DNA of 11,940 bases from Oehlia diaphana (taxonomy: Eukaryota > Glomeromycota > Glomeromycetes > Glomerales > Glomeraceae), in assembly GCA_003833135.1 (NCBI GenBank), contig QZLH01000208.1, positions 37,614-49,553 on the forward strand, written 5' to 3'. Positions 7,774 to 11,940 of this stretch are shown here, piece by piece. The notes under the pieces were generated by a model. The model saw only the letters and a program-made list of their open reading frames with translations, was not told where the DNA came from and ran no database searches. Made by a program: the position numbers and the translations under genes. Each line of letters opens with the position of its first letter. Position 1 is the stretch's first letter.

Positions 7774-7794
7774 TAAATGCAAAGCAGGTAGAAT

Positions 7795-7800
7795 CACGTG
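7795..7800. promoter_or_regulatory. CACGTG palindrome
   Basis: A single ATCACGTGAC site 22 bp beyond the preceding inverted-repeat element. Together with 7637 and 7747 it makes three CACGTG sites within 165 bp. Confidence 0.35.
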
Positions 7801-7873
7801 ACTTTTGAAATTTTTCTTTTTTTTTAAATAAAACTCTTTATTATATATAAAACCTTCCGAATAAACGTATACT

Positions 7874-8062
7874 AAGTGCATTTTACCTGTTCTGCAAGTT
7901 TACTTTTCGATTTATTCAACTTTTTCAATTTCGTTAAAATTGATCTATCCTTTTTTGGATATGATCAGCAAAATACGATTGCTCATATGTAAAGTCAAAA
8001 ACGTTGTTCAAAATCCACTTTTTCTCCCTAAGTAAACTTGCGGAGCAGGCCGAAATACACTT
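7874..8062. repeat. 189-bp inverted-repeat element
   Basis: The left end AAGTGCATTTTACCTGTTCTG continues into CAAGTTTACTT (to 7906). It pairs with 8030-8062 (AAGTAAACTTGCGGAGCAGG, then ...ATACACTT). The inner 20 bases match at 18 positions. There is no ORF and no clear target duplication. It is MITE-like in size and structure. Confidence 0.6.
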
Positions 8063-8130
8063 ATTTAATGATTTACAAGTTCACTTTAATTTTAGTTTAT
8101 AAAATATTTCTCAAATAATAATAATGATGA

Positions 8131-8345
8131 ATCACGTGATTATACCCGCTTTAACGGGCCCCCCGATTAGGAATTCTATAATAATTTTTTTTTTAAAGTT
8201 TTTGATTTTTACTTTATTATTTGTGTTTTTTATGTTGTCTCTTATTTTTTGTTTCATTTTCGTCATTTTTTTTTTATCTTTACTTCGTTGTCTTTTATTT
8301 ATTTTTTTTTGGTACAGTAGAAGAACTTTCCCGGAAAATGGTTAA
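8131..8345. other. CACGTG site plus long pyrimidine tract, no supported gene
   Basis: ATCACGTGAT (8131-8140) is followed by CCCGCTTTAACGGG and then, from about 8184 to 8312, by an almost pure T-rich pyrimidine tract ending in GGTACAG. The two overlapping plus-strand open frames here are almost all Phe, Leu and Ile, as expected for a translated T tract, so I do not call a gene. The start of the stretch and the GGTAC-AG...GAAGAA words at its end resemble 66-90 and 311-326, suggesting two copies of one element. Confidence 0.45.
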
Positions 8346-9072
8346 CTTACGCGCTCGAAACAATATTAAGACCACCCTTTTTTATGTAGTTTCTTCCGTG
8401 TTGTCCTTGAAATTTCTTTAGAAATGAATTGGGTATTTGACCAAAGTATACTACATCCAGCATATAACGAGCTTTCAAGACAGATTTGACCAATATTATA
8501 TATAATACTTGGTATGATTGATAACCGGTTAAAATTTTGGTGAAATTCGAATAACAGAAATGCTGTCACGTGATACATTCGCTCCAATATATAATTTTTA
8601 CATCGTTATCTGTTATAAAAACACGCACTTGTAACAGGTTAGTATTAAATAATATTAATTTTTTGGGCAGATAGTATTTCAATTGACGATTACAAAAGTA
8701 TATGTTATTTCATATGCCAATAAAGAAATGTTTGTGACGATGCGTTTTAAATATGTATGAATGAGATATTCATCAAATTAATATTTACTATTAGCCGATA
8801 ATTATTTAGACTTCTCTATGTATCTCTTTTATTTCATTTTTCGGATAATAAATCATATTTCAATGGGTATAAATCAGATATTTCGTAACAAATATTCTTT
8901 CTATAAGCCCAACCTATTTTATAAATCAAATAGTACAATCAAGGATGTATTATAACATTAAATTAATTCAAAATGTTTGATTGCAATACGTTACCTTAAC
9001 GCATCAATATTATACATTAGAATCTTACATTTTGTTCATTCATAAAAAAGTTTTAGAAAATTAAAGAACTGA
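8346..9072. other. AT-rich intergenic region, no supported gene
   Basis: No exon chain, tRNA or repeat can be supported. One CACGTG lies at 8567-8572. A minus-strand open frame over 8366-8587 has no recognisable domain and no homologue elsewhere in the window. Confidence 0.5.
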
Positions 9073-9101
9073 ATGACTAGCGAAAAAAAAATTCTTTTTA
9101 A

Positions 9102-9386
9102 CGAAAAATCAGTAGTTTGCGTACAGCGAATCAAAATAATCATGTTGATCAATTTTTTACCGGCCAAAATTATAATTCCAGCCCTGAAAAAATGCGTACA
9201 TTTAATAGTAAATTTTTTTGGTCGTCACCTTACCTCAATATTTACTTTTATCAATCAGATAAATTTCTTAAATCTAACCAAGATTCAGACAATTTGCTTA
9301 ATTTATTACCTATAAAAAATTTTATCTGTAATTTCTGTAAAGACTCCGTGAATATGATACATTTAACAGAAATAACATGGGAATAA
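9102..9386 (+). CDS. Possible orphan ORF or terminal exon
   Basis: An open frame ending in TAA at 9384-9386 has a residue mix more protein-like than other chance frames here (for example VDQFFTG, SSPEK, SNQDSDN, and FCKDS near the end). It has no ATG near its 5' end. A stop lies at 9099-9101 and AG dinucleotides that could be acceptors lie at 9111-9126, so it would have to be a last exon or a gene remnant. A different frame from 9073 starts MTSEKKILFNEK, so a frameshift between the two is possible. No family is recognised and the call is weak. Confidence 0.22.
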   Translation, partial: RKISSLRTANQNNHVDQFFTGQNYNSSPEKMRTFNSKFFWSSPYLNIYFYQSDKFLKSNQDSDNLLNLLPIKNFICNFCKDSVNMIHLTEITWE

Positions 9387-9537
9387 AAAAAAAAATTTTG
9401 AATGATTTTTTTATAGATATTAAATTATTTATCATAATAAATATTTGTTATTATTAAATAACATTTACAAATACGTTATTGTTTATAAAATAAGCTACAT
9501 AAAATATTCCACTATATATTATATATAAATTATTCTC

Positions 9538-11530
9538 TTAAAGTTCTTTCAATCTTTCTTGGGCTATAACGTTTCCTAAATTTGCCGCAATTTGATAGTA
9601 TTCAAATGCCTTTTGCATATCAACATTGACTCCAATTCCAAGTTGATAACATTTTCCTAACATCATTATTCCACCTGTACACCCTCTTTCAGCTGATTTT
9701 TTAGACAATTCAAAGGTTTTAAATTCATCATTAATTTCTTCCACTAAATGGTACATCACAGCAAGGTTATATATAGCTTTAATATTTCCTAAATCCGCTG
9801 CCCTTTGAAATAAATCAAATGCCTTTTGATTATTAATCTTAGTTGCAACTCCAATACAATAACAATATCCTAAACTATTTAATCCATTAGAATATCCTTT
9901 TTCTGCTAATTTTCCAGATATTCTAAGAACAATATTATAATTTTTATTACAACCTTCTCCATCAAAGTACGAGTAATAAAGATGAAATAAAGCCAGATCA
10001 TTTCCTAACATTGCTGCTTTTTTGTTTAATTCAAATGCCTTCTGCTTATTAATATCAGTGCCAATTCCATGATGATTAAAATATCCGAGTAAACAAATAA
10101 ATTTTGAATTATCTTGATTTTTAGAAAGAAAATGGTAGGCTTCTTGTGGATTAATTTTATAATGATCAAAATAATCAAAAACATACTTTTTTAATACATC
10201 TTTATTATTTCCTTCATTCATTTTTTCAAAGTAAATATCAAACAATCCATCAATTAAATAATTTAAATTATTAGTATCTTGAGTTGTAAGTTCAACCTCC
10301 TTTTTACCAATATTATTAAGATGTTGCATGTTATGAGAACACATTTCATGTTCTGTTTCATAATAATTCGCAATAATTACTTTTAATCTATCAACTACAT
10401 GAATCATCGTTGGTCTATGGTTTGGTTCATTATTCAAACAATCTAATTCATAATGTAGAATGAAAATTTAATTTTTGTATGATAACTGACAATACGATAA
10501 ACTATAATATTAAAAATTATTCTTACCAATATACAGATTAGAATATTCGACAGGGGTATCTAAAAACATTTGTTCTTTATAACCTTGCTTAATTAAATTA
10601 TCGTCATATAATTTGTCTTTAGTAAGTGATGGTTGACCGCTTGACAACTCCCATAACAGAAGAGCTCCAATACTGTATGTATCATCCTTTTCATTTGATG
10701 AGTACCTTTTTGGATCAAGATAAGGCATATAATAGAACGACTCCAATTGACTCTTAGCTCGTTTGGTTCTGCTTAATAATCCAAAGTTGGATAATTTGAT
10801 GGTGTTCTGGTTAATATAAATATTGCCGGGGTGCTAAAAAAAGAAGAATTTTTAATTAAGGTTTATTTATTTTAAAAATTTAACGAAATAAATAAATTAC
10901 CAAATTAAGGTGCAGAATTCCTTTATTGTTAAGTAATAACACGGCGCAAGCCAATTGGTAAGCCAATTCGTATCTGTCTTTAAAGGTAAGATTATTAAGG
11001 TTTTCTTTCAAATAATTTCGAAGGGAACCACCGTTAGTGTATTCCATTATCAATAAATATTCCCTCATTTGATCATTTGCTAAAAACGTAAAAGAAATAA
11101 TAATTAATTTATTGTATTAATATATTTTTTTTTTAAAAAAAAAAATCTATGGATTTGAATAATGTATACATTTATCCGTAATTCCGAATAGTTTAATCAT
11201 ATTTTTATGAAAAGTAACTTCTTTATGAAATTTAAGCTAAATTATAAATAAAATATAGATAAGTTTAATTGTTATTCGATGTTATTATGATGTATCACAG
11301 TTATTAACTTTGTATGTAATTACCTCATTAATAATCTCTTCTTTATTTACACTGGCATTTTCAAGGTTAAAGGACTTTAATATAACACGTTGCTCTGAAT
11401 AATTCCAATTGGCGAGGTAGGTGTTTTCGTCTATTTTTTCAACATTGTAAAAATTTTTGTATTTATAGTATTTTATATTATTTCCGAAGATAATATCCTT
11501 TATCAAATCATAACCTCCGGTGCTTTGCAT
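9538..11530 (-). CDS. TKL-family pseudokinase with five Sel1-like repeats (554 aa)
   Basis: Predicted signalling or scaffold protein. Minus-strand exons: 11324-11530, 11170-11236, 10901-11079, 10527-10833 and 9538-10442. Introns are 87, 90, 67 and 84 bp, all GT-AG. The CDS is 1665 bp, starting at the ATG at 11530 (A at -3) and ending in TAA at 9538. Residues about 18-275 form a TKL-type kinase fold. The glycine loop is lost (KIDENTYLANW). The VAIK-type lysine is K52 (RVILKSF) and the helix-C glutamate E69. The HRD motif is H148-L149-N150, with catalytic-loop N155 kept. DFG is N167-F168-G169. YSIGALLLWELSSG and HRP (R263) mark the C-lobe. Asn at both catalytic aspartates and the missing glycine loop point to a pseudokinase. 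After a linker, Sel1-like repeats of about 36 residues cover roughly 365-543, with motifs such as KAFELNKKAAMLGN, KAFDLFQRAADLGN and KAFEYYQIAANLGN; these usually bind partner proteins. Kinase-Sel1 fusions are abundant in Rhizophagus (known); the target of this one is unknown. The 67-bp exon 2 (LKFHKEVTFHKNMIKLFGIT) is supported by kinase alignment and perfect phase. Confidence 0.92.
11125..11145. repeat. T10A11 tract in kinase intron 2
   Basis: Ten T are followed directly by eleven A, the same palindromic design as upstream of the membrane-protein copies, but here inside the 90-bp second intron of the pseudokinase gene. Confidence 0.6.
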
Positions 11531-11556
11531 TTTGTTTTTATGGAAATAAAAAAATT

Positions 11557-11634
11557 ATTGTAACAAAAAAAAAATACCGTAACGTTAAAAAAAAAATATT
11601 GTAACAAAAAAAATACCGTAACGTTAAAAAAAAT
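11557..11634. repeat. 41-bp tandem repeat upstream of the pseudokinase gene
   Basis: Two units start ATTGTAACAAAA at 11557 and 11598. Each runs through an A-run, ATACCGTAACGTT and another A-run. They lie within 30-105 bp of the ATG at 11530, in the presumed promoter or 5' leader. Confidence 0.75.
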
Positions 11635-11660
11635 AGTTGTTAAATCTTGCATATATATAT

Positions 11661-11940
11661 GTAAAAAATCAAAATTTGAGCTAACTCACTTTGCGTACAT
11701 TGGAACGATAGCTATTAAATCCATATATGTATATGTGTATATATATGTGTCAGTTGCTTGTACTGCAAGCATGTAAAAATCTAACTCAATTTGTGCACAT
11801 TGGAACATTGGAATGAAGAGTAAAAAAAAAGAGCTATTAAAATCCATATATGTATATATATACGTCAGGTGCGCCATGTTGTTTGTACTGCAAGCATGCA
11901 AAAATCTACTCAAATTGTGCACATTGGAACATTGGAATGA
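11661..11940. repeat. Minisatellite, units of 100-124 bp, running off the window
   Basis: Units can be recognised by GTGCACATTGGAAC (first one GCGTACATTGGAAC), starting near 11693, 11793 and 11917. Each is followed by GAGCTATT or TAGCTATT, then AAATCC, a TATATGTATA run and TACTGCAAGCATG, then AAAAATCTA. The second unit is about 24 bp longer through an extra A-rich insert. The minus-strand open frame over 11686-11922 is a translation of this repeat, not a gene. Confidence 0.8.

Noticed and set aside
8124..8421. Two overlapping plus-strand frames rich in Phe, Leu and Ile that look like membrane proteins
   Set aside because: Their hydrophobicity is a direct result of translating a T-rich pyrimidine tract; either frame looks equally hydrophobic.
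8366..8587. 73-residue minus-strand open frame
   Set aside because: Non-ATG start, no family features, no supporting splice context, and it contains a CACGTG palindrome.
9538..11530. Reading the pseudokinase gene as several separate small ORFs or as a broken gene
   Set aside because: The pieces join through four GT-AG introns with matching phases into one continuous kinase-Sel1 protein, so it is a spliced gene rather than a fragmented one.
11686..11922. 78-residue minus-strand open frame with internal similarity
   Set aside because: The similarity is the 100-124 bp minisatellite translated in one frame; the Thr/Tyr/Ile run is a TATA-type simple repeat.

Overview
The window looks like nuclear DNA of a very AT-rich fungus, most likely an arbuscular mycorrhizal fungus of the Rhizophagus (Glomeromycotina) type. 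That placement is an inference. It rests on strongly AT-biased non-coding DNA, short GT-AG introns of about 65-110 bp, and one gene coding for a tyrosine-kinase-like (TKL) kinase domain fused to Sel1 repeats, an architecture that is hugely expanded in Rhizophagus. There are no bacterial-style operons, and no tRNA or rRNA was found.

Left half (about 1.3-6.3 kb): four tandem copies, all on the minus strand, of one small multi-exon gene family that I do not recognise. Copy 2 (2830-3721) and copy 4 (5254-6207) can each be spliced through six exons with identical intron phases into a 169-residue, probably multi-pass membrane protein. Exons 3 and 5 are only 35 and 38 bp, so these genes are nearly invisible to a plain ORF search. 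Copy 1 (1317-2239) is a decayed pseudogene: an 11-bp deletion in exon 1, a damaged exon 5 and a premature stop in exon 6. Copy 3 (4255-4502) keeps only exon 1 and the end of exon 2, with an internal 92-bp tandem duplication. Copies 1 and 3 resemble each other, as do 2 and 4, so a two-gene block was probably duplicated. The intact copies share a TATA box about 37 bp upstream of the ATG. Copies 1-3 have back-to-back poly-T/poly-A palindromes in the promoter region, and copy 4 has an interrupted version.

Middle (about 6.5-8.35 kb): a cluster of small inverted-repeat, MITE-like elements without coding capacity. The best spans 6773-7151, has terminal inverted repeats of about 65 bp and is flanked by a 6-bp direct repeat. 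A dispersed repeat with copies near 0.7, 4.0 and 7.35 kb and eight CACGTG palindromes also occur here and elsewhere in the window.

Right end (9538-11530, minus strand): a five-exon gene for a 554-residue protein with an N-terminal TKL-family kinase fold and five C-terminal Sel1-like repeats. The kinase part lacks the glycine loop and has Asn in place of both the HRD and the DFG aspartates, so it is predicted to be a pseudokinase that acts as a scaffold or regulator rather than as an enzyme. Upstream of it lie a 41-bp tandem repeat and a 100-124 bp minisatellite that runs off the window edge. The genes show no obvious functional link to each other beyond their position.
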